NCBI GenBank assembly: GCA_016302965.1
Contig: JAEDMP010000027.1
Location: 1 to 27,313, forward strand
DNA length: 27,313 bases
Direction of reading: 5' to 3'
Source: Bacteroidaceae bacterium
GTDB taxonomy: Bacteria > Bacteroidota > Bacteroidia > Bacteroidales > Bacteroidaceae
The notes under the pieces are model-generated. The model saw only the letters and a program-made list of their open reading frames with translations. It had not been told where the DNA came from and did no database searches. Made by a program: the position numbers and the translations under genes. Of this stretch, positions 6,893 through 16,038 are shown piece by piece (within the stretch, counting starts at the first letter, position 1; each line of letters opens with the position of its first letter).

Positions 6893-8059
6893 ATGGCTAT
6901 CAAGATATTAAGTGTAGACGACGAACAAGACCTCGAGATACTGCTCACCCAGTATTTCAGAAGGAAAATCAGAAAGGGAGAATATGAATTCTCCTTTGCC
7001 CACAACGGACTGGAAGCCCTGCAGATGGTGCTGGAGAAAAAGGATTTCGACATCATCCTCAGCGACATCAACATGCCCGAGATGGACGGACTGACACTGC
7101 TCACCAAAATCAACGAGATGCGCAACCCCGCACTCAAGTGTATCATGGTGTCGGCATACGGCGACATGGGCAACATCCGCTCGGCCATGAACAATGGTGC
7201 CTTCGACTTTGCCACCAAACCCATCGACCTCGACGACCTCTCACGCACCATCGAGAAGGCAATAGAGGAGATTGAGTTCGTGAGGAAATCGCAAAGCGAA
7301 CATACTCAACTGGAATCCATCAAGAGCGACCTCGCCGTAGCGGGAGAGATACAACAGGCCATCCTGCCCCGACTGTTTCCACCCATCAGCGAATTTGCAG
7401 ACCACGTGGACCTCTATGCCACGATGACCCCCGCCAAAGAGGTGGGAGGTGATTTCTTCGATTTCTTCAAAGTGGATGACCAAAGGGTGGGATTCGTCAT
7501 CGCCGACGTGTCGGGCAAGGGTGTACCTGCCTCTATCTTCATGGCCGTGAGCCGCACCCTGCTCCGCGCCACAGGCATGCGGGGAACGGAGCCTGGCGAG
7601 TGTCTGACCTACGTGAACAATATGCTCTGCAGCGAGAGCGTCGATTCGATGTTTGTCACTATCTTCTACGGCATCTACAACATCGAAACTGGCCTCCTTA
7701 CCTATACCAACGCCGGGCATAACCCACCCTATATCGTGCATGCCTCGGGAGCCGTGGAGGCGCTGCCTTTCAGCGACAATATCGTGGCTGGCATGTTCGA
7801 CGGTATCGACTATACGCAACATACGCTCCAACTGGAAAAGGGCGACTCGCTCTTCCTCTTTACCGACGGTGTGACCGAGGCGTTCAATCCCGCCGGAGAG
7901 GAGTTTGACGAGAAGGGACTGGAACAGGCCCTCGCCCATACTGGCAGCCAACCCTCCAGCCACAAGATTTGTCAAGAGATTCTACAAGCAGTCAACCGCT
8001 TTGCCGACTCGGAACCGCAAAGCGATGACATCACCGTCATGGCCATCAAACGATTATGA
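6893..8059 (+). CDS. Response regulator: REC domain fused to SpoIIE/RsbU-type PP2C phosphatase
   Basis: This 388-residue cytoplasmic protein starts with a receiver domain (1-115): acidic pocket D9/D10, phosphoacceptor D58 (ILSDINMPEMDG), S87 and K109 (KPID). A helical linker (about 116-150) follows. The rest is a SpoIIE-type PPM phosphatase with metal-binding aspartates D187 (EVGGDFFDFF), D205 (IADVSGKGVP), D325 (FTDGVTEAF) and D378/D379 (QSDDITV). Such proteins usually dephosphorylate a STAS anti-anti-sigma factor when the receiver is phosphorylated. No STAS protein, anti-sigma kinase or sigma factor lies in the window, so the substrate is unknown. It is the first gene of the cluster and overlaps the next by 4 bp (ATGA). 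The small kinase at 12703 is its most likely phosphodonor (inference from position). Confidence 0.92.
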   Translation: MAIKILSVDDEQDLEILLTQYFRRKIRKGEYEFSFAHNGLEALQMVLEKKDFDIILSDINMPEMDGLTLLTKINEMRNPALKCIMVSAYGDMGNIRSAMNNGAFDFATKPIDLDDLSRTIEKAIEEIEFVRKSQSEHTQLESIKSDLAVAGEIQQAILPRLFPPISEFADHVDLYATMTPAKEVGGDFFDFFKVDDQRVGFVIADVSGKGVPASIFMAVSRTLLRATGMRGTEPGECLTYVNNMLCSESVDSMFVTIFYGIYNIETGLLTYTNAGHNPPYIVHASGAVEALPFSDNIVAGMFDGIDYTQHTLQLEKGDSLFLFTDGVTEAFNPAGEEFDEKGLEQALAHTGSQPSSHKICQEILQAVNRFADSEPQSDDITVMAIKRL

Positions 8060-9615
8060 AGAAAAACGGCGCACTCCTCCTTGTCCCCACAGCCGTGGCA
8101 ACCCTCTGTGCTGCCACCGCCCTCTACCTCTACCACAACAACCAACAGTTGAGGGAAGAAATCAATGGTCTGAAGGAACAGGTGGGAAGGTATGAACAGA
8201 TGGATGGCAACTCGTTTGTCGTGGAACGAATCAGCAAACAGATGGAGGACATCGCCTACCAGCAGATGGACATCTCGAACAAACGGCGCGAAGAGGCACT
8301 CTACCAGATGAACATCGCCGACCAGATGCGATCAAAGGCAGAGAACGAACAGCAGAAGGCACAGGCCGCCGCCCTCAAAGAGGTGGAGGCCAGAGGCATG
8401 GCCGAACAGCAGAAGGAACTCGCTGTGGCTCAGCAGCGACAGGCCGAATACGCCAAAAACGTGGCCGACACGCTGAGTTACCGTGCCCTCGGACGCTCGC
8501 TCGCCTCACTGTCGTCAACCCAGTATCTCGCCGGCAACCGCGACGTGGCCGCCCTACTCGCCTACGCTGCCTGGAAATTTACCTCCGACTACCGAGGCAA
8601 CATCAACATCCCCGTCATCTTCCAAGCCCTCAGCCAGAACAGCCAGAGTTTCTCGTCGAAAGACATCCACCGCGGTGGCGTGTCCAGAATTGTGACCCTG
8701 GGCAAGGGAGCGGACAAGACACCCGGACAGGATGTATCAGTGAGCCGCTACGGCGAGATTACCCAATGGAACTACAACGGGGGACGATGGGCCAAGCAAC
8801 TGCTCTTCAACAATCCGCTCTGCAGTTTCCGTGACGTCTGCACGGACAACGAAGGTACCATCTATGCTTTGGACTACAACGGAGTGCTGCAGACTGTAAG
8901 CAACCAGCAGGTGGCTCCGGCCATCACACTGCCCGAAAAGGAGGGATGGCAACGGATAGTGCCCATCGACAACCAACGGCTGCTGCTCGCTTCAGCCCAA
9001 ACAATCTATCTATTCGACACCCATCTGAGACAAATCACCCAGAGCATCCACCTCTCACAAAAGATAACGGCGCTGGGCAAAAGGAGCGGGAACATCTGGG
9101 TGTTCGGAAACAAGGGAGGGGCATGGAGCATCGAAAAGGACGGCTCACTAAAAGAAATGCCCTGGCAGGTGAAAGGCTGCGTGACGGCCTTCGTCTGGTC
9201 GGACAAACGCAACAGCGGGGCAGCAGGAACGGCAAACGGCGACATCCATCTGGTAGACAGCAAGGGACGGAGCCTGCAGAAACTCATCGGACACCGTTCG
9301 GCCATCACCGACCTCTGTTTCAACAACGACTTCCTCTTCTCGGCAAGTTACGACCGGCAAGTGAACCTGTGGGACCCGCATGCCGCCAACAGCGAGGCGG
9401 TGACCCTGCGCAACATGGGGGGATGGGTCTACTGCCTCTCGAATGCCGACAACAACTATATCTATGCCGGTGACGAAACGGGCACCATCGCCCGATTCAT
9501 GGTGTCACCCGACGGTATGGCCCAACTGATCCACTCCAACCTCAAGCGGGACTTCACCCGTGAGGAGTGGAACTACTACATCGGTAACCGTATTCCCCAA
9601 CAGCAACTGAAATGA
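8056..9615 (+). CDS. Membrane-anchored coiled-coil protein with C-terminal WD40 propeller
   Basis: The protein has 519 residues. It starts with one membrane segment (about 5-26), followed by a long Gln/Glu/Ala/Lys-rich coiled coil (about 30-135). Next is a helical segment with the Ala-Ala-Leu-Leu-Ala-Tyr-Ala-Ala pattern (about 165-175) found just before the propeller in many bacterial WD40 proteins. The rest is a beta-propeller; the clearest WD40 blade reads LIGHRSAITDLCF then SASYDRQVNLWD (about 415-440). The C-terminal FTREEWNYYIG resembles the tail signature of STAND-linked WD40 proteins, but no NTPase domain is present. It overlaps both neighbours by 4 bp, which suggests coupled translation and physical association with the phosphatase and the propeller kinase. 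It is probably a scaffold or sensor at the inner membrane; the exact role is unknown. Confidence 0.8.
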   Translation: MKKNGALLLVPTAVATLCAATALYLYHNNQQLREEINGLKEQVGRYEQMDGNSFVVERISKQMEDIAYQQMDISNKRREEALYQMNIADQMRSKAENEQQKAQAAALKEVEARGMAEQQKELAVAQQRQAEYAKNVADTLSYRALGRSLASLSSTQYLAGNRDVAALLAYAAWKFTSDYRGNINIPVIFQALSQNSQSFSSKDIHRGGVSRIVTLGKGADKTPGQDVSVSRYGEITQWNYNGGRWAKQLLFNNPLCSFRDVCTDNEGTIYALDYNGVLQTVSNQQVAPAITLPEKEGWQRIVPIDNQRLLLASAQTIYLFDTHLRQITQSIHLSQKITALGKRSGNIWVFGNKGGAWSIEKDGSLKEMPWQVKGCVTAFVWSDKRNSGAAGTANGDIHLVDSKGRSLQKLIGHRSAITDLCFNNDFLFSASYDRQVNLWDPHAANSEAVTLRNMGGWVYCLSNADNNYIYAGDETGTIARFMVSPDGMAQLIHSNLKRDFTREEWNYYIGNRIPQQQLK

Positions 9616-12599
9616 CCACCCAAGCGCTCAACCCTATGAAAAGACGATACTGTTGTCTCATCGCCCTGCTGCTGATTACTGCCACAGAACTAATTGCTGC
9701 GGTGGGACATCCTTTCTTCGTGAATTTCTCTCCAGCCACCTACGGCGCACACAACCGTAACTTCGATATCCTCAGCGACCGGCAGGGACGGGTATACGTA
9801 GCCAACTTCGAGGGACTGCTCTGCTATGACCAGTCGGAATGGCACGTGGTGCATGCCCCGGGCATTTTCCGCATCACCCGACTCTATCAGGACAAGAAGG
9901 GTCGCATCTGGGTGGGCGGATTCAACGTGTTCGGTTATCTGATGCACAACGAACGGGGAGAACTGACGCTGAAGACCGTGTTCTCGAAAGACAGCAAGGG
10001 ATTTATCGGCGAGGTGACCGACATTCGCGAGGAACAGGGGAAAATCTGCATAGAGACCTCCATCGGAACAGCCGGACTGGAAGACCACTCGATGGACAGT
10101 TACCGCATTGTGAAGACCCCCGCCACCCCCAAACGGATGTATCGGGGAGTGGCCGTGAACGACAGCTACCAACTGCCTGACGGCAGCACTGTGCTCGCCA
10201 CAGCCGGCAGCGGGCTCATCGTGACCGATGCCGAGGGTAACGAGCGATACCATCTGACAGAGAAGGGAGGACTCTGCGACGACAACGTGAACGCCGTGTT
10301 TGCCGATGCCTATGGTAACGTATGGGGAGCCACCGACAATGGTGTGTTCCTCACCGACGTGTTTACCGCCTATACCCACTTCGACACCTCCAACGGCCTT
10401 TCCGGCGAGGTGCTCAGCATCTGCCATACACCCCAAGGACTCTATGTGGGTACGCTCAAAGGGCTCTTCAGAAAACAGGACCAGCGTTTCGAACGCATAG
10501 GCAGTATCACCAACGCCTGCTGGAACCTGACACGCGACACCAACGGGGAACTCATCGCCTCGACCGCCGAGGGTATCTTCCTCATCAACGGCAACAACAG
10601 CCGCCAACTCACACAGAAGCACACGGTACAGACCTATCCCATCGGCAACAGCAGTTATTATGCCGGTGAGGTGGACGGCGTGTTCCTCATCAGAAAAACA
10701 GCCAACGGCACCTTTGAGGAGCAGCAAGTGAATACCATCGAAAAGGCCACCACCTTTGTCATGCCCAAAGACGGAAGCCTCTGGGTGAGAAACATCTACG
10801 GACAAGTGTTCAGGTGTACCGGCGACTACAAAAAACTCAACGAGATGCTGCCACAAGGCAAGGAAAAGGAAGAGCGCTACCACTATAACCTGATGGAACG
10901 GGACGGCCGTATCATGATGGTGGGACGAAACGGAACCTATGTCTGGGATGCCAGCCGACAGGCCATCGTCAAGGACGAGGGCAAGGAACTCTGGGGACAG
11001 GACCGGCGATACGCACAACTGATGGTGAACGACGGGGAAAGGCTCTGGATGACCGACAACGAAGGCAAGAATCTGCAGCTCTTCACCGAGAAGGGAACCA
11101 AAACCGCCAACGAAAGGCTTCGCCCCATACACAATCTGAACATCAGGGCTCTCGACATCAATCCCCCCTATGTGTGGATGGGCGGCAATTTCGGACTGCT
11201 CTGCTGGAACAGCGCCTATCAAGACCCCGACACACGGCAACAAGGGAAGGTGTTCTTCAGGCGTATCACCACCGACAACGACTCGGTCATCTGGGGAGGA
11301 TTCAGCGGACTCGACCAACTGACCACCCAACTGCCCTTCACAAAACTGACCTTCGAGAGTGATGTGCAGCACGTCGTCATCCATTTTGCTACCAATATGC
11401 CATCGACCCTCGGCGAGACCCTCTTCAGATACCGACTGAAGGAGAGCCAAAACTGGAGCGCTTGGTCACCGGAGACCAAGGTGACACTCTCCAACCCGCG
11501 CGCCGGCAACTACCACCTCGAGGTGATGGCCTGCGACCGATACGGACGCCTGTTGCCCAAGGCGGAACTGCTGCTGCAGGTGAGATACCCCGTCTATCTG
11601 AGGTGGTATTTCGTGACGCTCTACATCATCCTGCTCGCCATCGCTGTGGTGACTTTCGTGAGATGGAGGATGAGCCGGCTGCTCCAAGAAAAATTGCGAT
11701 TAGAGAGCATCGTGGAGGAGAGAACCTCGCAAATCAGACAGCAGAAGGATGAGATTGAGGAGAAGTCGAACAGCCTGGAAAAGGCACTCAAAGACCTGAA
11801 CGCCGCCCAGTACCAACTGCTCCGGCAGGAACGCATGGCAACCGTGGGTACACTGACCAAGGGACTCGTAGACCGCATACTCAACCCGATGAACTATGTG
11901 AACAACTTCTCGCACATGAGCCTCGGACTGCTCAAGGACATGAAGGCGAACCTGGAGGATGAGGAAGAGAAGATGACTACAGACACCTACGAAGACTGCC
12001 TTGACCTGGTGGACATGCTGCAGACCAATGTCAGCAAGATTGAGGAGCATGGCATGAACACGACACGAATCCTGAAAGCCATGGAGGAGATGCTGAAGGA
12101 ACGTCCCTGCACACGCAACGAGACCGACATCGCAGCCCTCTGCCGAAAGGACATCGAGATGACCCACGCCTACTATGCCCAACAGATTGAGGAATGCCAT
12201 ATCCGTATCGAAACCACCGGAACCAACGACCCGCTACTGGCCAAAGTGGATGCCGAACAACTGAGCAAGGTTATCATGAGCATGATAGGCAACAGCATCT
12301 ATGCCGTCTGCAAGAAATACAGGCAGAAGGCATACGAACCCATCGTAAGACTGTCGGCAGAAACCGACCGCGAAGAGGGACTGCTGCGCATCAGCATCTA
12401 CGACAACGGCATCGGTATCGAGCAGACCATCATCGACAAGATATTCGACCCCTTCTTCACCACCAAGACCACCGCAGAGGCGGTAGGAGTGGGTATGTAT
12501 CTGAGCAGGGAGATCGTGCTCAACCACGGCGGCGACATACGCGTGGAATCGAAAAAGGAACAGGAAACGATGTTCACCATCTCCATCCCTATCCAATAA
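9612..12599 (+). CDS. Propeller-type sensor kinase with Asp in place of the phosphoacceptor His (probable pseudokinase)
   Basis: This 995-residue protein has a signal/anchor segment near 9-30, periplasmic two-component-regulator propeller repeats (about 35-570, e.g. KKGRIWVGGFNVFGYL), and a Y_Y_Y beta-sandwich (about 580-655). A membrane helix (about 662-684), a coiled coil (about 690-740), a DHp-like region and an HATPase domain follow. The ATPase boxes look intact: N894 (MIGNSIYAV), D931 (YDNGIGI), FDPFFTTK and GVGVGMYLS. The H-box reads GLVDRILNPMNY; the next gene has GIVHEIRNPLNF at the same place, so residue 754 is Asp (GAC), not His. Canonical autophosphorylation is therefore not expected. 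It may regulate, or trans-phosphorylate, the neighbouring kinase. The start at 9612 overlaps the WD40 stop; an ATG at 9636 gives a tidier signal peptide. Confidence 0.88.
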   Translation: MTTQALNPMKRRYCCLIALLLITATELIAAVGHPFFVNFSPATYGAHNRNFDILSDRQGRVYVANFEGLLCYDQSEWHVVHAPGIFRITRLYQDKKGRIWVGGFNVFGYLMHNERGELTLKTVFSKDSKGFIGEVTDIREEQGKICIETSIGTAGLEDHSMDSYRIVKTPATPKRMYRGVAVNDSYQLPDGSTVLATAGSGLIVTDAEGNERYHLTEKGGLCDDNVNAVFADAYGNVWGATDNGVFLTDVFTAYTHFDTSNGLSGEVLSICHTPQGLYVGTLKGLFRKQDQRFERIGSITNACWNLTRDTNGELIASTAEGIFLINGNNSRQLTQKHTVQTYPIGNSSYYAGEVDGVFLIRKTANGTFEEQQVNTIEKATTFVMPKDGSLWVRNIYGQVFRCTGDYKKLNEMLPQGKEKEERYHYNLMERDGRIMMVGRNGTYVWDASRQAIVKDEGKELWGQDRRYAQLMVNDGERLWMTDNEGKNLQLFTEKGTKTANERLRPIHNLNIRALDINPPYVWMGGNFGLLCWNSAYQDPDTRQQGKVFFRRITTDNDSVIWGGFSGLDQLTTQLPFTKLTFESDVQHVVIHFATNMPSTLGETLFRYRLKESQNWSAWSPETKVTLSNPRAGNYHLEVMACDRYGRLLPKAELLLQVRYPVYLRWYFVTLYIILLAIAVVTFVRWRMSRLLQEKLRLESIVEERTSQIRQQKDEIEEKSNSLEKALKDLNAAQYQLLRQERMATVGTLTKGLVDRILNPMNYVNNFSHMSLGLLKDMKANLEDEEEKMTTDTYEDCLDLVDMLQTNVSKIEEHGMNTTRILKAMEEMLKERPCTRNETDIAALCRKDIEMTHAYYAQQIEECHIRIETTGTNDPLLAKVDAEQLSKVIMSMIGNSIYAVCKKYRQKAYEPIVRLSAETDREEGLLRISIYDNGIGIEQTIIDKIFDPFFTTKTTAEAVGVGMYLSREIVLNHGGDIRVESKKEQETMFTISIPIQ

Positions 12600-12644
12600 A
12601 AGAATCGCCATCCGTTCAAGAATACAGGTTGGAACCCATATCCG

Positions 12645-12700
12645 CCTAACAACTTGTACCTAACAACATGCACCTAACAACATGCACCTAACAACATGCA
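12645..12700 (+). repeat. Four 14-bp tandem repeats at the translation start of the soluble kinase
   Basis: CCTAACAACTTGTA (12645-12658) is followed by three identical copies of CCTAACAACATGCA (to 12700). The array ends 2 nt before the ATG at 12703 and fills the ribosome-binding region. Each perfect copy contains an ATG (12668, 12682, 12696). Only 12682 is in frame with 12703. Gain or loss of one 14-bp unit would change the reading frame of these upstream ATGs. Confidence 0.85.
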
Positions 12701-12702
12701 CT

Positions 12703-13542
12703 ATGGAAACAATAGAAGAACTGAAAGAACAGTTGGAAAAGTTGCAAGAGCAGTTGAAACAGCAGGAGAAACTCGCTTCGCTGGGACTGCTGAGTGCGGG
12801 CATCGTACACGAGATACGAAACCCGCTCAACTTCGTCATCAACTTCAGCAAACTGTCTGAAACACTGATCAACGACCTCAGCGACGACCTCGAAGACCAC
12901 CTCGACAAACTGCCGGAAGACGATGCAGAGGATATACAAGACATCATGGCTGACCTGCGCGAAAACCTCGCCAGAATCAAACAGCACGGAGAACGCGCCA
13001 CCAGCATCATCCAGAATATCCTGCAATACTCCAGAGGAAAAGAAGGGGAACGCATCCCTTCTGACATCAACGCTCTGGTGCATGAATATGTGTGGTTAGG
13101 CTATCACGCCATGCGGGCCAACTCCAACGGATTCAACGTGAGCATCAAAGAGGATTATGCGAAAGGTCTGCCCTGGATAGCCATGGTGCCGCAGGACATC
13201 AGCCGAGCCATCCTGAACGTGGTGAACAACGCCTTCTATGCCGTATGGGAACGCAGCAAGACAGAGGGGGAGACCTATCAACCCGAAGTGAAGGTGAGCA
13301 CCTGTGCCGAAGGGGAACAACTGACCATCAGCATCGAAGACAACGGCAACGGCATGACCGACGAGGTGAAGGCAAAGGTGTATGAAAACTTCTTCACCAC
13401 CAAACCTGTAGGACAGGGAACAGGACTCGGCATGGCCATCACCCGGAAGATAATCGAACAGCATCATGGCGCTATCCATTTCGACTCGACTGAAAACGTG
13501 GGAACCCGCTTCAAACTGACTATTCCCATCTCAAAAAAATAA
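12703..13542 (+). CDS. Soluble histidine kinase (HisKA + HATPase, no sensor domain)
   Basis: This 279-residue cytoplasmic kinase begins with a short coiled coil (about 3-24). The H-box is SAGIVHEIRNPLNF with phosphoacceptor H36, and the extended DHp helices contain KQHGERATSIIQNILQYS, the pattern of a common Bacteroidetes kinase family. The HATPase domain has N-box NVVNNAFYAV, G1 EDNGNGM, F-box NFFTTK and G2 GTGLGMAI, all intact. There is no membrane segment or sensor domain, so it must get its signal from another protein. The upstream propeller protein, whose DHp and ATPase are homologous but lack the His, is the natural candidate. The start at 12703 is preferred over the in-frame ATG at 12682, which lies inside the tandem repeat. 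Its likely target is the REC-phosphatase at 6893 (inference). Confidence 0.9.
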   Translation: METIEELKEQLEKLQEQLKQQEKLASLGLLSAGIVHEIRNPLNFVINFSKLSETLINDLSDDLEDHLDKLPEDDAEDIQDIMADLRENLARIKQHGERATSIIQNILQYSRGKEGERIPSDINALVHEYVWLGYHAMRANSNGFNVSIKEDYAKGLPWIAMVPQDISRAILNVVNNAFYAVWERSKTEGETYQPEVKVSTCAEGEQLTISIEDNGNGMTDEVKAKVYENFFTTKPVGQGTGLGMAITRKIIEQHHGAIHFDSTENVGTRFKLTIPISKK

Positions 13543-13596
13543 TGCATATAGCAAAAAAAAGCCGATAGTCCCCAATCATCATGTAACCCAACATCC

Positions 13597-16029
13597 ATGA
13601 ACAGACTTCTCATTCTCATCACCAGTATTGCCCTCAGCATCGCAGCCTGGAGCCAGACCGCAGCCGACATGGAGCAGAGTGCCACCGACGTGGAAATCTG
13701 CCGACAGGCGGAGGCGGCCTACCGCATCGGCCGCTTTGACGAAGCCGTGAAAATGCTCTCCGACAACATGCCAAGCCTCACAGCACGGACACGAAGCACC
13801 GCCTACCATCTGCTCTCGCTCTGCTATATGGAAAAAGACAACAGTCCGGAGGCTTCCAGATATGCCTCGCTGCTACTGAAGGAGAACCCCTACTATACCC
13901 CCACCCTTTCTGACCCGCTCCGCTTTGCCGACCTCATTGAAAAGTTGAAGAGCGGAAAGGGAGCCACCATCACCACCGCCTCCCAACAGGCGGAAAGCGT
14001 GGAGGAGACACCGGTGCCCGTAACGCTTATCACCGAGGAGATGATACGCACCTCGGGGGCCAGGACTCTCGCCGACCTGCTGGTGATGTATGTGCCGGGG
14101 ATGTCGGTCGTGGAGGGATATGAAACGAATATCGCCATGCATGGGGTCTACTCTTCATCACAGGAAAAAATCCTCATCATGATGGACGGACACCGGCTGA
14201 ACAGCCGCGCCACCAACTCAGAGGCTCCCGACTATCGCACCAGTCTTGACAAAATCAAACAGATAGAGGTGCTGAGAGGACCGGCCTCATCGCTCTACGG
14301 CAACGTGGCGCTCACCGCCGTGGTGAACATCATCACCAAGTCGGGATATGATGTAGACGGCACCCTCGTGAAGGGTGGCATAGGCGACAACCACAGTTAC
14401 AAGGCCAGTTTCCTCATGGGCAAGAGTGTCTACGAACTGGACCTGCTGGTATGGGCTTCGGTCTACTCATCAGCGGGAGAAAAACGACAAGTGGGCATCG
14501 GAGACGAGGAGTTCTTCGGAAAGGTGGAACAACCGGGATTCATGTATCTGAACGGATTCAACCACAAACCCGCCTACGACATCGGCGTGAAACTGAAATG
14601 GAAAGACCTGAAATTCATGTTTACCACCCAATATGCCAAAAAGGTACTGCCCTATATCTCCGTGTTCTATCCGAGCCTCTACGACTACGGCAAATACCGG
14701 CAGGTCAATGGAGCCAAACCCGGAAGGGGAAGGGAAACCACGCGTATGGACCTCGTGTATGACAAGAGTTGGGGCAACTGGAGCGGCAGGATTTCGGCCT
14801 TCGTCGACTTGGAGTCGTGCTCCAACTACGACATTGCCGGCGACACCATCCTGCCAACCGACCGCTATCTGCCCGTGGGACCAGGGGAAATCATGGAGAG
14901 TATCGACCCCAACAAAGCCTGCGACTACGGACTCTATCAGGTGCAGTCGTGGAACGACTATACCTATGGTGGCAACCTGCAATTGGCCTACGCCTTCAAA
15001 AAGGGGAAGACGGACGGTTCACTACTCTTCGGTTCGCAAATCGAGAGTTACACGATGAAGGACAACACGATGATGATAGGCGACCATTTCGACCGCGTGG
15101 TGCTGACCTATTCGGATGCCAACCAATCCATCATCACGGGGCACGAACTGAATCTGTCGGCCTTCAGCCAGTTGAAACTGAGAATAGGCCGGCACATCGT
15201 GTTCAACGGCGGTCTGCGATATGACCACAAGCAACGCTACAACGACAAGAAACTGAATGTGCTGTCGCCACGTCTGTCGTTTGTCTACAAAATAGACGAG
15301 GAGGCCAATGTCAAACTGGGCTATGCCCACTCCTTTGTCGATGCCCCCTACTTCTACAGGGCCACCACCATCGCCACCTATTCGGGAGGCAGCAAGCTCG
15401 ATGCCGAGGAGATGGACGGCTACCAACTGACCATCAGCAAGAAACTGCCCAAACTGCATCTGGACTGCGAGTTCAACACCTATTATAATAAATTAAAGAG
15501 CATCGTCAGCTTCGGAGCCCCCAATCCCAGCGGCGACATGCTGAGCAATGCGGGTAAACTGAGCGTATGGGGAGTTGAGGGAACGGTGAGTTACCAGACA
15601 CCCAGACTGCAGGCCCATGCCCACATCACCTATCAGAAGGTGGATGACAACGACAACTATACGGTCATCAACAACCATATCATCTCGGTGGCCGACTGGA
15701 TGGCAAACGCCACTGCCAAATACAAGTTGCTGGCATGGAAGGGCAACGCCCTCTCGCTCACCGCCAACATCAACTATCAAAGCCAGCAGTATACCCCCAT
15801 CGTATCACCGCTCGTCTTCCGTGGTGACAGTCCCTACTCGGATCCCGACAAAACCCTCGGAGCACGAGCCATCGTGGACGGTGGTATGGAATATACCCAC
15901 GGCAGTCTGACTGCCAGCCTGAACGTTTACAATCTGCTCAATACGGACTATTATATGGGCAGCAGCACTTTCATGCCCTTCCCGCAACAACGCAGACACT
16001 CGATGATTCATATTTCCTACAAATTCTAA
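13597..16029 (+). CDS. TonB-dependent outer-membrane receptor with TPR-like N-terminal extension
   Basis: The protein has 810 residues. A signal peptide (1-19, ending Ser-Gln) precedes a helical TPR-like stretch (about 30-118: EAAYRIGRFDEAVKML, then STAYHLLSLCYM). The plug (about 134-250) has VTLITEEMIRTSGARTLADL, ILIMMDGHRLN and the conserved IEVLRGPASSLYG. A 22-strand-type barrel runs to the C-terminus and ends in aromatic Phe (HISYKF), the sorting signal for barrel assembly. The plug resembles siderophore/vitamin receptors (FepA/CirA/BtuB type) more than SusC, and the CarboxypepD_reg domain usual in Bacteroidetes receptors is replaced by the TPR-like region. The NRPS starts 9 bp downstream, so uptake or sensing of the NRPS product, possibly as a metal complex, is the simplest inference. 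The substrate is not known. Confidence 0.9.
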   Translation: MNRLLILITSIALSIAAWSQTAADMEQSATDVEICRQAEAAYRIGRFDEAVKMLSDNMPSLTARTRSTAYHLLSLCYMEKDNSPEASRYASLLLKENPYYTPTLSDPLRFADLIEKLKSGKGATITTASQQAESVEETPVPVTLITEEMIRTSGARTLADLLVMYVPGMSVVEGYETNIAMHGVYSSSQEKILIMMDGHRLNSRATNSEAPDYRTSLDKIKQIEVLRGPASSLYGNVALTAVVNIITKSGYDVDGTLVKGGIGDNHSYKASFLMGKSVYELDLLVWASVYSSAGEKRQVGIGDEEFFGKVEQPGFMYLNGFNHKPAYDIGVKLKWKDLKFMFTTQYAKKVLPYISVFYPSLYDYGKYRQVNGAKPGRGRETTRMDLVYDKSWGNWSGRISAFVDLESCSNYDIAGDTILPTDRYLPVGPGEIMESIDPNKACDYGLYQVQSWNDYTYGGNLQLAYAFKKGKTDGSLLFGSQIESYTMKDNTMMIGDHFDRVVLTYSDANQSIITGHELNLSAFSQLKLRIGRHIVFNGGLRYDHKQRYNDKKLNVLSPRLSFVYKIDEEANVKLGYAHSFVDAPYFYRATTIATYSGGSKLDAEEMDGYQLTISKKLPKLHLDCEFNTYYNKLKSIVSFGAPNPSGDMLSNAGKLSVWGVEGTVSYQTPRLQAHAHITYQKVDDNDNYTVINNHIISVADWMANATAKYKLLAWKGNALSLTANINYQSQQYTPIVSPLVFRGDSPYSDPDKTLGARAIVDGGMEYTHGSLTASLNVYNLLNTDYYMGSSTFMPFPQQRRHSMIHISYKF

Positions 16030-16038
16030 ACATCACCC

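Noticed and set aside
9690..11450. 586-codon open frame on the minus strand
   Set aside because: It is antisense to the propeller kinase, lacks any recognisable motif and has the low-complexity composition typical of antisense frames in this codon usage.
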